Origin: Burkholderiaceae bacterium
Lineage (GTDB): Bacteria; Pseudomonadota; Gammaproteobacteria; Burkholderiales; Burkholderiaceae_E
Reading direction: 5' to 3'
Length of the DNA stretch: 64,000 nt
NCBI GenBank assembly: GCA_019635275.1
Contig: JAHBZV010000001.1
Location: 124,001-188,000, forward strand
Positions within the stretch are counted from its first letter, which is position 1, and every line of letters begins with the position of its first letter. Both the position numbers and the translations under genes were made by a program. The notes beneath the pieces are model-generated. The model was not told the origin of the DNA, did no database searches, and saw nothing but the letters and a program-made list of their open reading frames with translations. Shown in pieces: positions 46,640 to 57,562 of the stretch.

Positions 46640-46854
46640 CGGAGATGGATCGGGTCGAGACCGGCACGGTCGAGAGTTTCACACTGGGCTACACGGTCCT
46701 TCGCACCTACGACAACCGGCGCATCGTGTTGCCCAACAGCGGAATTGCCGGCCAGGTGGTGCTCAACCTCTCGAGCGTCGATCTTTCGCTGCGATGCTGG
46801 TGCGCCGACGCCGGAGTCGCCGCTCAGAGCAGGCCCATCTGTCCCGCTTCGTAG
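46640..46854 (+). pseudogene. fragment of an MscS-type mechanosensitive channel
   Basis: An open stretch from ATG 46645 to TAG 46852-46854. The first about 45 residues read ETGTVESFTLGYTVLRTYDN and then RRIVLPNSGIAGQVVLNLS, the beta domain of MscS proteins. The transmembrane part before it and the C-terminal domain after it are absent. The last about 20 residues are unrelated sequence opposite the end of a response regulator gene. It begins right after the lipoprotein stop, as if a deletion joined the two. Confidence 0.75.
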
Positions 46855-47519
46855 ACCGCTTCGCCGCGCGAGTGCACGGCGAGCTTGCGGTAGATCTTCT
46901 TCACGTGCGTGACGACCGTGTGCGCGGAGATGCCGAGCACCGCGGCCACGGTCTCGAAGCTCAGCCCCTTGGCGATCATCCGCAGGATCTCTGCCTCGCG
47001 CTCGGTCAGCGGTGAATCGACGGGCGAGGGCACTTGCGCAGGCGTCGTCACGGCCCGCGGCGCGATCTCCCCGGGCGTGATGCGCGCCGTATCGCCGCCG
47101 ACGCGCAGGCGTGCGAGCACGCGACGCGCGAGGCCGGGGCTGATCGGCGCGCCGCCGGCGCGCAATTCGTGGATCGCGGCCGCGATGCGCTCGTTGCTCG
47201 CGTCCTTCAGCAGGTAGCCGGTCGCGCCGGCCTCGATGCTCGACATCAGGTGCCCTTCGTCGCCGAAGACGGTGACGACCATCACGTCGCAGCCGGGGTG
47301 ATGGCGCGCCGCATGGCGGATCACGTCGAGGCCGTCGACGTCGGGCAGGCCGAGGTCGACCAGCATCACGTCCGGCGGCTGCGCGTCGAGGAGCGCCTTC
47401 GCCGCGTTCCCGCTCGACACCACGCCGACCAGGCTCAGTTGCGGATCGGCCTGCACGGCGTCCGAGAGCCGGCGCTGGAAGGTCGGTTCGTCCTCGACGA
47501 TCAACACCGTGGTGGCCAT
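46824..47519 (-). CDS. NarL/LuxR-type response regulator
   Basis: 231 residues. VLIVEDEP, phospho-acceptor Asp55 (VMLVDLGLPD), LLKDASNERI, then a LuxR HTH (LTEREAEILRMIAKGLSFETVAAVL, SAHTVVTHVKKIYRKL). It follows its kinase by 40 bases on the same strand. The last residues resemble the EAGQMGLL ending common in this subgroup. Its target is unknown; the divergent MalT-like regulator gene is a candidate. Confidence 0.92.
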   Translation of the reverse strand: MATTVLIVEDEPTFQRRLSDAVQADPQLSLVGVVSSGNAAKALLDAQPPDVMLVDLGLPDVDGLDVIRHAARHHPGCDVMVVTVFGDEGHLMSSIEAGATGYLLKDASNERIAAAIHELRAGGAPISPGLARRVLARLRVGGDTARITPGEIAPRAVTTPAQVPSPVDSPLTEREAEILRMIAKGLSFETVAAVLGISAHTVVTHVKKIYRKLAVHSRGEAVYEAGQMGLL

Positions 47520-47559
47520 GGCACTTGCCTCCGTATCGACCCAGCGGCGATTCTTCCAC

Positions 47560-49554
47560 TCAGCGCCGCGGCGGAGAAGCCGCGTTCGCGGGATGGAGCG
47601 CGGCCGCGCGCGGCCTGAGCGCCACCACGCTGCCGGTCGCGCGATCCTCCGCCGGGCGGGCCGCGTCGCCCCGGGGGGCCGGGAAGTGGACCGCGACGAT
47701 GGTGCCCTGCGGGCCGCTGTCGATGCGCGCTTCGCCGCCCAGCGCGTGGGCCCGGCGCTGCATGTTCTCCAGGCCGTGTCCCGTGCGTGGGCGGTCGGCC
47801 GGCAGGCCGACGCCGTCGTCCTCGATCACCACGTGGCAGGTGTCGTGCTCGGCGGTCATGCGCACCTTCAGCAGCTTCGCGCCGCTGTGGCGCATCGCGT
47901 TCGACAGCGCCTCCTGGACGATCCGCAGCAGGTGCAGCGAACGCTCGTCGCCGAGCTGCACCGCGTCGAACGCCTCGTCGGACTGCCAGTCGAGCGCGAT
48001 GCCCGCCGCCTTGAGCCGAGGCTCCATGCGAAAGCGCAGGTTCGCGAGCGCTGCCTGCAGGTCGGAGTCGGCCTGGCCGAACGCGTCGATCGTCAGCCGC
48101 ATCTCGTCCATCGCCTCGCGCAGCAGGCGCGCCACTTCGTCCGGCGGCGCGGCGCCGCGCTCGACCATCACCAGCGTCGAGACGAGCTGCGCGCCGAGCC
48201 CGTCGTGCATGTCGTGCATGATCCGCTGCCGTTCGGCCGCGCTCGCCTCGCGCCGCTCGATCTCGGCGACCCGCTCGTAGTGCGCGGCGAGCTCGCGCTC
48301 CTTCTCGGCCAGCCGTGCGGCGAGCGACAGGTTGGCGTCTTCGGCCGAGCGCAAGGCCTGCACGAAGCGCATCGACAGGATCGTGCCGATCGTGATCAGC
48401 AGCACCGGCAGCGCCAGGTGCAGCGTGTAGACGCGCGTGACGGGCAGCAGGCCGCTGACCGTCGCGTAGTCGTTGGCCGCGAGCACGATCGCGAGCAGCG
48501 CGCCGATCGTGATGACCAGCGCCTCGATCGAACGGGTTCGCCGTCCCCACAGCACCAGCCGCGCCAGCGCGATCCCGATGAAGACGAACAGGAACGCCTG
48601 CCAGTAGCGATAGACGAACTCGTGCAGCCTGCCGTCGCTGGCGACGACCAGCACCGGCCCGAGCGCCGCGTGCAGTCCCATCGGCCACACCCAGCGCCGG
48701 AACGATAATCCGGCGAACAGGTGGAAGAACGCGGCCAGCGTCATCGTCGCCAGCGCGACGGTCAGGAAGTGGAAACCGCGCCACCACCACCACAGCTCGG
48801 TCGGCATCGTCTCGACGCTGTAGTTCAGCGTACGCACCGCCCACAGCAGGCTCGACAGGCCGAACAGCAGGTAGTGCGGCTCGCGGCGCCGCGCCCACCA
48901 GATCGCGAGCATGAAGGCGCCGACGATGGCGGCCGTGAAGCCGGTGAACTGCGAACCGTACTGGTCGAGCCACTGGCGATCTTCGGCCGCGCGCTCCATT
49001 TCGTCTCGCTCGCCGAGCAGCAGGTACGGTACGTCGACCAGGAAGTCGCGATTGACGATCTTCATGGTCAGGCGGTTCGAATGCGCGGCGACGTGCTCGT
49101 CGGGCAGCACGAACCAGCGGGCGCGGCGCCAGCGCACGCGGGTCAGTGCGTCCGACCACGGCAACGAGAACACCGGCGCACCGTTCAGGTAGAACGCGCC
49201 GCCGTCGTTCATGCGCGGCAGGTAGATCGCGGGCGCCGGCGGCATCGCCTCGCGTCCGGGCAGGTCGATCTCGAGCCACAGCACGGCGCTGGCGTTGCCG
49301 TCGTCGCGGTGGATGCGCGCGGGCAATTCGATCGGCGACGACGCGGGGACGGCCCCGGGGTTCGGCCGGTCGGCGACGATGTCGGCCGGAGTCGCCGGGT
49401 CGCGCCGGTCGACCAGGCGCGCGGTGTCCAGGCGCAGCGCTCGCTGCAGCGTCGCGTCGCCGGCGCAAGCGCTTTCCCACGCGAGGCTCCAGGCGACCAG
49501 GCCCGGCAGCGTCGCCGCCAGCGCGCACAGCATTCGGCGGACACGGGCGGGCAT
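47560..49554 (-). CDS. 7TMR-DISM sensor histidine kinase
   Basis: 664 residues. A signal anchor is followed by a periplasmic beta-sandwich (about residues 30-200, 7TMR-DISMED2-like, LWLEIDLPG and NRLTMKIVNRDFLVD). Then come about seven transmembrane spans (205-400), a coiled coil, a HisKA_3 box RQRIMHDMHDGLGAQLVS (His450) and an ATPase domain (NAMRHSGAK, EDDGVGLP, GHGLENM). Such sensors often bind carbohydrate-like ligands in the periplasm. Cotranscribed with the regulator downstream. Confidence 0.92.
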   Translation of the reverse strand: MPARVRRMLCALAATLPGLVAWSLAWESACAGDATLQRALRLDTARLVDRRDPATPADIVADRPNPGAVPASSPIELPARIHRDDGNASAVLWLEIDLPGREAMPPAPAIYLPRMNDGGAFYLNGAPVFSLPWSDALTRVRWRRARWFVLPDEHVAAHSNRLTMKIVNRDFLVDVPYLLLGERDEMERAAEDRQWLDQYGSQFTGFTAAIVGAFMLAIWWARRREPHYLLFGLSSLLWAVRTLNYSVETMPTELWWWWRGFHFLTVALATMTLAAFFHLFAGLSFRRWVWPMGLHAALGPVLVVASDGRLHEFVYRYWQAFLFVFIGIALARLVLWGRRTRSIEALVITIGALLAIVLAANDYATVSGLLPVTRVYTLHLALPVLLITIGTILSMRFVQALRSAEDANLSLAARLAEKERELAAHYERVAEIERREASAAERQRIMHDMHDGLGAQLVSTLVMVERGAAPPDEVARLLREAMDEMRLTIDAFGQADSDLQAALANLRFRMEPRLKAAGIALDWQSDEAFDAVQLGDERSLHLLRIVQEALSNAMRHSGAKLLKVRMTAEHDTCHVVIEDDGVGLPADRPRTGHGLENMQRRAHALGGEARIDSGPQGTIVAVHFPAPRGDAARPAEDRATGSVVALRPRAAALHPANAASPPRR

Positions 49555-49650
49555 CCGCCCCTCCCGATCGAAACGACCCGAACGGTGTGGAATATGCAGC
49601 GACGCGGGTGGCTGCGCAAGCGGGCAATTGGCTCGCGGCGCGCGGACGCG

Positions 49651-49679
49651 TTGCCGCCCGCGATCGAAGTTCTTATCCT
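49651..49679 (+). promoter_or_regulatory. promoter of the MalT-like/BTAD regulator
   Basis: TTGCCG (49651-49656) and TATCCT (49674-49679) are 17 bases apart, each with four consensus matches. Transcription would begin within about 5 bases of the ATG at 49689, implying a leaderless or nearly leaderless mRNA; no ribosome site is visible. Confidence 0.5.
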
Positions 49680-49688
49680 GTACGGATC

Positions 49689-52600
49689 ATGCAGATTCAG
49701 GCAGGACAGCCGCCGCCCAGCCTGGCCAAGCTGACCGCGCCGCAGCCGAACCGCGCATGGCCAAGGCGGCGCCTGTTCGAGCGCCTCGACGCGGCGCGCC
49801 GCGACGGCCAGATCGTGTGGATCTCGGCGCCGGCCGGCTCGGGCAAGACGACGCTGGTCGCCAGCTACCTTCGGGCGCGGCGGCTGCGCGCCGCCTGGTA
49901 CCGGATCGACCCGGCGGACAGCGACGTGGCGTCGTTCTTCCACGACCTGGCCCAGGCCGCGCCATCGCGCGGCGGCCGCAGGGCCGATCCGTTGCCCGAC
50001 TTCACCGCCGAATACCTCGCCGGCCTGCCGGTGTTCGCGCGCAACTGGTTCCGTCGCTTCTTCGCTCGGCTGCACGGCGCGTCGCTGCTGGTGTTCGACG
50101 ACTACCACCAGCTCGCCGCCGACTCGCCGGTGCATGTCGCGCTGCGCGAGGGACTGGCCGAGGTGCCGCCCGGGCTGTCGGTGGTCGTGACCAGCCGTGG
50201 CGAGCCGCCGCCGGCGCTGACGCGGCTGCGCACGCTCGAGAACTTCACGCTGATCGATCGCGAGGCGCTGCGGCTGAGCGCGGAGGAGTTCGTCGAGGTG
50301 GCGCGCCAACGCCTGGCGGGCGGCGCGCCCGACGAGGCGACGCTTCACGCATTGCACGCGCGCACGCAGGGCTGGGCCGCCGGCCTCGTGCTGATCCTCG
50401 AGCGCGGGCCGGCCGCGTCGGCGGGCGGCGACGGCGCGGCCGCCGAGCCGCTGGTGTTCGACTATTTCGCCGGCGAGTTGTTCGACCAGGCCGAGCCGCG
50501 GCTGCAGCGGTTCCTGGTGCGCACCGCGCTGCTGCCGCGCTTCACCGCGGCATCGGCGGCGGCGCTCGCCGGCGTCGACGACGCGGCCGCGCTGCTCGCC
50601 GAGCTCGATCGCCGCAACTTCTTCATCGCGCGCCACGCCGGTGCCGGCGGCGGTGACGCGTACGAGTACCACCCGCTGTTCCGCCGATTCCTGCTCGAGC
50701 GCGGCCGCCGCCAGCTGGCGCCGCAGGCGCTCGCCGATGCGCGCCGCGAAGCGGCCGGCCTGCTGGCCGCCGAAGGCGACGCGCCGGCCAGCATCGCGCT
50801 GCTGCGCGAGGCCGGCGACTGGCCGCGGCTGGTGGCGCTCGTGCTCGCGCAGGCGCCGGCACTGCTGTCGAGCGGCCGGTTCCAGACGCTGGCCGAGTGG
50901 ATCCTCGACGTGCCCGCCGCGCAACGCGCCGGCGTTCCGTGGCTCGGCTACTTCCTCGGGTTGTGCCGGCTGCCGTACGACCCGGCGCAGGCGCGCGAGC
51001 TGCTGTCGGCGGCGTATACGGGCTTTCGCGACGCCGGCAACGCGAAAGGCGAGTACCTCGCGTGGGCCGGCATCGTCGACACCTTCATCTATGCGTGGAG
51101 CGAGTTCGGGCCGGCCGACGCATGGATCGACGAGTTCGACGCGCTGCGCTCGCGCCACCCGCAGTTCCCGTCGCACCAGGTCGAGGTGCGCGCGGTGGCG
51201 GCGATCTTCGCGATCCTGATGTACCGGCGACCGCAGCACCCGGAGCTGCCGCGCTGGACGCGGCACCTCGACGCGCTGGTCGCGCAGGATATCGACCCGG
51301 CGTTGCGGATGACGGCCGCCACGCACCTGGTGCTGTACTACAACTGGTGGACCGGCAACATGGCGCGCGCCAACGAACTCGTGCGGCGCGTCGAGCCGTT
51401 CGCGAGCGCACGCGCGATCGGGCCCTTCGTGCGGCTGGGCTGGGAGGGCATCCTCGCGATCTCGCACTGGATGAACGCCGACAACGCCGCTGCGCTCGCC
51501 GCGGTGCGCCGCGGACTGGCGCTGTCCGACGAGACCGGCGCGCACGTCTGGGACTTCATGCTGATCGCACAAGGCGCGGTCGCGGCGGGCACCTCGGGCG
51601 ACGCGGCGCAGGCGCGCGACTTCCTCGGGCGCCTGCGTCCCGGCGCGCCGGGACAGCGTCGCCTCGACGACGTGCAGTTCCACTTCTTCTCGTTCCAGGA
51701 GGCGGCGCGCCGCGACGACCTCCCGGCGATGCTCGAGCACGGGCACGCGGGGCTGGCGAGCGCGATCGACGCCGGCGTCGTCTGGGGCGAGGTCTACACC
51801 CGCCCGGCGCTGGCCCAGGCGCTGTTCCTCGGCGGCGACGAGGCGGGCGCGCGACGCGAGCTCGGCCAGGCGCGGCGCATCGCCGAGGCGATCGGCTGCA
51901 GCAACGCGTTCTACTACATCCACGACCTCGAGGCGCAATTCGCCGCGATGCGCGGCGACCGCGCGGCACAGCTCGCGTCGATCGCGCGGATGTTCGAGGT
52001 GATGCGTGCGCAGGGCTTCAGCAACTCGGCGTGGTGGCGCGACGCCACGATGGCGCACGCGTGCCGGCTCGCGCTCGAGCACGCGATCGAGCCCGGCTTC
52101 GTGCGCGGGCTGATCCGGCTGCGCGGGCTACGGCCCGACGGGCCGGCCGTGCGTCTGGAGTACTGGCCGTGGGCGGTGCGCGTGCGCACGCTCGGCGACT
52201 TCGCGATCGAGCTCGACGGCGAGCCGCTGCGCTTCGCCGGCAAGGTGCAGAAGCGCCCGCTCGCACTGCTGAAGGCGCTGGTCGCCTTCGGCGGGCGCGG
52301 CGTGCACGAGACCCAGCTCGCCGAGGCGTTGTGGCCCGACGCCGACGGCGACGACGCGCACAACGCGTTCGTCACCACGCTGCAGCGGCTGCGCAAGTTG
52401 CTGGGCCAGCGCGACGCATTGCTGCTGCAGGAGGGCCGGCTGAGCCTGAATGCGCAGGCCTGCTGGGTCGACACCTGGGCCTTCGAGTCGGTCGATGCCG
52501 ACGCCGACGCGCGCGACCCGCAGGCCGTCGAGGATCGCGAGCGCGCGCTCGCGCTCTACCGCGGCGCGTTCCTCGCGCAGGAAGACGCGCCGTGGGCGAT

Positions 52601-52910
52601 CGCGCCGCGCGAGCGGCTGCGCGCGCGCTTCGTGCGGATGGGCGGCGCCGACGTCGAGTACCACGTCGCGACCGGCGGCCTGCAGGACGCGGTCGCCTGC
52701 CTCGAGCGCTTGCTGCGGGCCGACGACACGGTCGAGGTCTTCTACCAGCAGCTGATGCGCGCGCAGCACCGGTTGGGCCGCGACGCGGAAGTCCTCGCCA
52801 CCTACCGGCGCTGCCGCGACGTGCTCGGTGCCACGCTCCAGGCGCCGCCTTCGGCGTCGACCGAGGCGCTTCTGGGCGAACTGGCCGGCCGCCGCGCGCC
52901 GCCGCCGTAG
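49689..52910 (+). CDS. MalT-like NTPase fused to a SARP/BTAD-type transcriptional activator domain
   Basis: 1073 residues. The STAND-type NTPase starts at once (KLTAPQPNRAWPRRRLFERL; P-loop APAGSGKTT at 47-55; LLVFDDYHQL as Walker B; TSRGEPP sensor). A long helical repeat region spans about 340-820. The C-terminus has a winged helix (RVRTLGDFAIELDGEPLRF at about 830, then LAEALWPDADGDDAHNAF) and a BTAD domain (about 930-1065, ending ATYRRCRDVLGATLQAPPS). MalT normally ends in a LuxR HTH; here an OmpR-like/BTAD end replaces it. Ligand and targets unknown. Confidence 0.88.
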   Translation: MQIQAGQPPPSLAKLTAPQPNRAWPRRRLFERLDAARRDGQIVWISAPAGSGKTTLVASYLRARRLRAAWYRIDPADSDVASFFHDLAQAAPSRGGRRADPLPDFTAEYLAGLPVFARNWFRRFFARLHGASLLVFDDYHQLAADSPVHVALREGLAEVPPGLSVVVTSRGEPPPALTRLRTLENFTLIDREALRLSAEEFVEVARQRLAGGAPDEATLHALHARTQGWAAGLVLILERGPAASAGGDGAAAEPLVFDYFAGELFDQAEPRLQRFLVRTALLPRFTAASAAALAGVDDAAALLAELDRRNFFIARHAGAGGGDAYEYHPLFRRFLLERGRRQLAPQALADARREAAGLLAAEGDAPASIALLREAGDWPRLVALVLAQAPALLSSGRFQTLAEWILDVPAAQRAGVPWLGYFLGLCRLPYDPAQARELLSAAYTGFRDAGNAKGEYLAWAGIVDTFIYAWSEFGPADAWIDEFDALRSRHPQFPSHQVEVRAVAAIFAILMYRRPQHPELPRWTRHLDALVAQDIDPALRMTAATHLVLYYNWWTGNMARANELVRRVEPFASARAIGPFVRLGWEGILAISHWMNADNAAALAAVRRGLALSDETGAHVWDFMLIAQGAVAAGTSGDAAQARDFLGRLRPGAPGQRRLDDVQFHFFSFQEAARRDDLPAMLEHGHAGLASAIDAGVVWGEVYTRPALAQALFLGGDEAGARRELGQARRIAEAIGCSNAFYYIHDLEAQFAAMRGDRAAQLASIARMFEVMRAQGFSNSAWWRDATMAHACRLALEHAIEPGFVRGLIRLRGLRPDGPAVRLEYWPWAVRVRTLGDFAIELDGEPLRFAGKVQKRPLALLKALVAFGGRGVHETQLAEALWPDADGDDAHNAFVTTLQRLRKLLGQRDALLLQEGRLSLNAQACWVDTWAFESVDADADARDPQAVEDRERALALYRGAFLAQEDAPWAIAPRERLRARFVRMGGADVEYHVATGGLQDAVACLERLLRADDTVEVFYQQLMRAQHRLGRDAEVLATYRRCRDVLGATLQAPPSASTEALLGELAGRRAPPP

Positions 52911-53449
52911 GCGGTCGCGGCCAGCGCGATGCCCGCGGCGACGGCGCAGCCCGTCGCGAACAAGGACCACTGCATCGGCCGCAGCACGCCGAGCGCGACG
53001 ATCAGTGCGAACAGCGGCAACTCGAGGTGGTGCCCGAACGTCGCGATCGGCTCGGCCAGTGCTCGCCGCAGCTGCGGCGAAAGCGGATCGGCCTCGCGCG
53101 TGCCCGCGAGAAGCCGTTTCAGGCGCACCCCGTACGCGCGGCCCACCGTGTTCGCCCAGACGGACTGGAACACGAACAGCGCGACCATTCCGGCAAGCCA
53201 TGGAATCCGCACGAAGTTCCAGCCGCCGTAGTGACTCGCGACCAGCCACGCGCCCGAAGCCCCGAGCAGCAGCACGCCGGGCAGCAGCAGCGTGCGCGCG
53301 AGCGCGCCCTTGCGCGCCGCGGCGCGCGCCACCGCGCCAGTGGTCTTCGCGCGCCGGCCCCGCTCGCCGGCGAGCCAGCCGCCCACCAGCGCGACGCCGA
53401 GCAGGAGCGCGCCCAGCCCGTGCGCCGCGGCCAACAGTGCGTGGCTCAT
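52802..53449 (-). CDS. DUF2269-family integral membrane protein
   Basis: 215 residues with four hydrophobic spans (GALLLGVALVGGWLAG, LLPGVLLLGASGAWLVA, LAGMVALFVFQSVWA, FALIVALGVLRPMQ). The family is uncharacterised. The conserved part ends near AATAYGGGARR; about 28 more residues run antisense through the end of the BTAD regulator gene (109-base overlap), so the tail is probably an unselected extension. It overlaps the upstream small gene by 4 bases. Confidence 0.75.
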   Translation of the reverse strand: MSHALLAAAHGLGALLLGVALVGGWLAGERGRRAKTTGAVARAAARKGALARTLLLPGVLLLGASGAWLVASHYGGWNFVRIPWLAGMVALFVFQSVWANTVGRAYGVRLKRLLAGTREADPLSPQLRRALAEPIATFGHHLELPLFALIVALGVLRPMQWSLFATGCAVAAGIALAATAYGGGARRPASSPRSASVDAEGGAWSVAPSTSRQRR

Positions 53450-53766
53450 TGCAGTACTCCGACGGGGTGGATCCTCGCGGCGCTCGCCTGGCGGCGGTCG
53501 GCCGGCTTGCTCCACAGCGCGAGGTGGAACGCCGGCAGCAACGGGTCGACCTGCGCCGGGGCCCGGGCGGCGCTGGCCGTCGGTACGCGCGCGGCGAGCA
53601 TGCGCTCGAACGCGGCCATCGGCGACTCGGGCTGCGAGGCGGCCGGCCGGTCGGCTGCGTCGGCTTGCGCGCCGGACAAGTCGGGCGCGGCGGCGGCGGG
53701 ACGCAGCGCCAGCAGCGCGGCGAGGGCCAGGGCGGCGGAGAGAGCGGTCATCTTCATGGTCTTCAT
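53446..53766 (-). CDS. small exported protein of unknown function
   Basis: 106 residues. The signal peptide MKTMKMTALSAALALAALLALRPAAAA is cut near residue 27; the mature part is Ala/Pro-rich with PMAAFERMLAARV and DPLLPAFHLALWSKP. Starts at 53766 or 53757. It overlaps the DUF2269 gene by ATGA. Not recognised. Its promoter region is shared with the efflux operon running the other way. Confidence 0.55.
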   Translation of the reverse strand: MKTMKMTALSAALALAALLALRPAAAAPDLSGAQADAADRPAASQPESPMAAFERMLAARVPTASAARAPAQVDPLLPAFHLALWSKPADRRQASAARIHPVGVLQ

Positions 53767-53846
53767 CCTCGGATTCGGGTGGGGGAACTCCCGACGCCCC
53801 GGCGGTGCATGGCCGGGCGCCGTGACGCGAATCGTCGGACCCGCCG

Positions 53847-53868
53847 GCTAACGGATCGCTAACGGATC
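53847..53868. repeat. 11-bp tandem direct repeat in a divergent promoter region
   Basis: GCTAACGGATC occurs twice without a gap, between the small exported gene (minus) and the NodT-type gene (plus). The 11-bp period matches OmpR/PhoB-type binding sites; which regulator is unknown. Confidence 0.6.
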
Positions 53869-53946
53869 CGGGCCGCCGGCGCATTTACAAAGCCTTGCAT
53901 CCGGCCAAGGCAACTTGACGTTGGCGCAGGGCACAATCCGGGGGCC

Positions 53947-55463
<1,517 letters not shown>

Positions 55464-55467
<4 letters not shown>

Positions 55468-56756
55468 ACACGAACGTGGACACGCTGCTCGCCGGCGCGA
55501 GGCGGCACTGGTGGCAGCGGCCGTCGCTGTGGATCTCGCTAGGCGTGCTCGCGCTCGCCGCGGGCGGCACCTGGTACTGGCTCGGCCAGAGGCAGGATGC
55601 GGCGGCGCCGCGCTACGTGACCGAGGAGGCGCGGCGCGGCGACCTCACGCTGACCGTCACCGCCAACGGCAAGCTGCAGGCCACGCGCACCGTCAACATC
55701 GGCAGCGAGCTGTCGGGCACGGTTCGTCGCGTGCTGGTCGACGTCAACGACCGCGTGAAGAAGGGCGAGGTGCTCGTCGAGCTCGACACCGCGAAGCTCA
55801 CCGCGCAGGTCGCGCGCTCGCGCGCGTCGCTCGCTGCGGCGCAGGCGAGGCTCGCGCAGACCACCGCCACCGTGAAGGAATCGGAGGCCAGCCTGGCGAG
55901 GCTCAAGGAGGTCTCGCGGCTCTCCGGCGGCAAGGTGCCGTCGGCGGCCGAGCTCGACGCGGCGACCGCGGCGCTGGCGCGCGCGCGCGCCGACGAGAAC
56001 AGCGCGCGTGCCAACGTCGAGGATGCGAAGGCCGCGCTGTCGACCGACGAGACCAACCTGTCGAAGGCGTCGATCCGCTCGCCGATCGACGGCGTCGTGC
56101 TGTCGCGCTCGGTCGAGCCCGGCAACGCGGTGGCCGCCACGCTGCAGGCGGTGACGCTGATGAGCCTCGCCGAAGACCTGACCCACCTGCTGGTCGAGGT
56201 CAGCGTCGACGAGGCCGACGTCGGCGCGGTGCAGGTGGGCCAGAAGGCCAGCTTCACGGTCAGCGCGTATCCGCAGCGGCGCTACCCGGCCACCGTGAGC
56301 CGCGTCGCCTACGGCTCGACGCTCACCGAGAACGTCGTCACCTACGCGACCCGGCTCGAGGTCGACAACAGCGACCTGAGCCTGCGGCCCGGCATGACCG
56401 TGTCGGCGACGATCACCGCCGCCGAGCGCAAGGGCGTGCTGCTGGTGCCGAACCCCGCGCTGCGCTTTTCGCCGTCGCAGGCGGGCGGCGGCGGCGCGGC
56501 AAGGGGGGCGTCGTCCGGCGGCGGCATCGTCTCGAAGCTGCTGCCGCGCCCGCCGCGCGACACCACCAAGGCCGCGCGGCCCGACGCGGGCAGCGCAGGC
56601 GCGCGGCAGGTCTGGGTGCTGCGCGACGGCGCGCCGCAGCCGGTGCCGGTCACGACCGGCATCAGCGACGGCAAGATGACCGAGGTCACCGGCGGCCAAC
56701 TGCAGCCGGGCATGGCGGTGATCGTCGACCAGCTCGCCGGAGGCGCGGCGAAGTGA
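55464..56756 (+). CDS. MacA-like periplasmic adaptor
   Basis: 430 residues with an N-terminal membrane anchor (LWISLGVLALAAGGTWYWL). Lipoyl motifs TVNIGSELSGTVRRVLVDVNDRVKKGE and SIRSPIDGVVLSR flank a coiled-coil hairpin (about 110-195). A Gly/Ser-rich insert lies near residue 340 in the membrane-proximal domain. The ATG at 55464 has a GGAGG site and overlaps the upstream stop; an ATG at 55458 is in frame. Confidence 0.9.
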
Positions 56757-57562
56757 GCGGTGAGACGCGCGGTGCAGCGAACGGCGAAGTGGGCGGACAA
56801 GCGAGCCAGCCGCTGATCCGGCTGCGCGGCATCACCAAGGTCTACGGCGAGGGCCCGACCGCGCTGCAGGCGCTGCGCGGCGTCGACCTCGACGTCGCGC
56901 GCGGCGAGTTCGTCGCGATCATGGGGCCCAGCGGCTCGGGCAAGTCGACCGCGATGAACATGATCGGCTGCCTCGACCGGCCGACCTCGGGCGAGTACCT
57001 GTTCATGGGCGCGCACGTCGAGACGCTGACGCGCGACGAGCGCGCGCAACTGCGCCGACGCTACATCGGCTTCGTGTTCCAGGGCTTCAACCTGCTCGCG
57101 CGCACGTCGGCGCAGGAGAACGTCGAGCTGCCGCTGCTCTATCGCGGCGAATCCGCGGCCGCGCGCCACGCCGCGGCGGCGCGCGCGCTCGACTCGGTCG
57201 GCCTGAAGGGCTGGGAACACCACACGCCGGCCGAGCTGTCGGGTGGCCAGCAGCAGCGCGTCGCGATCGCGCGCGCGATCGTCACCGAGCCGGCGCTGCT
57301 GCTCGCCGACGAGCCCACCGGCAACCTCGACACGCAGCGCAGCCGCGAGATCATGGAGCTGCTGTGGCGGCTCAACGCCGACCGCGGCATCACGATCCTG
57401 ATGGTCACGCACGAGCACGACATGGCGGCCTGGGCGCGGCGCATCGTGCGCTTCGTCGACGGCGTGGTCGCCGACGACACGCTCAACGAGCACCCGGCGG
57501 GCGTGGTCGCCGACGCCGGACGGACAGGCGCCGGCGCGAAGCTGGCCGGCGGGGCCGCCTGA
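56753..57562 (+). CDS. MacB-type ABC exporter ATPase
   Basis: 269 residues. Walker A is MGPSGSGKST, Q-loop FVFQGFNLL, signature LSGGQQQR, Walker B LLLADEPTGNLD and H-loop VTHEHD, as in LolD/MacB. It starts with GTG at 56753 inside the adaptor stop. In E. coli MacB the ATPase and permease are one protein; here they are separate genes sharing one base (TGATG). Confidence 0.92.
   Translation: MSGETRGAANGEVGGQASQPLIRLRGITKVYGEGPTALQALRGVDLDVARGEFVAIMGPSGSGKSTAMNMIGCLDRPTSGEYLFMGAHVETLTRDERAQLRRRYIGFVFQGFNLLARTSAQENVELPLLYRGESAAARHAAAARALDSVGLKGWEHHTPAELSGGQQQRVAIARAIVTEPALLLADEPTGNLDTQRSREIMELLWRLNADRGITILMVTHEHDMAAWARRIVRFVDGVVADDTLNEHPAGVVADAGRTGAGAKLAGGAA

Noticed and set aside
49209..52082. 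Minus-strand open frame of 957 codons opposite the MalT-like regulator
   Set aside because: Compositionally biased (Arg/Ala/Val) with no domain; the plus strand has a coherent multidomain protein.
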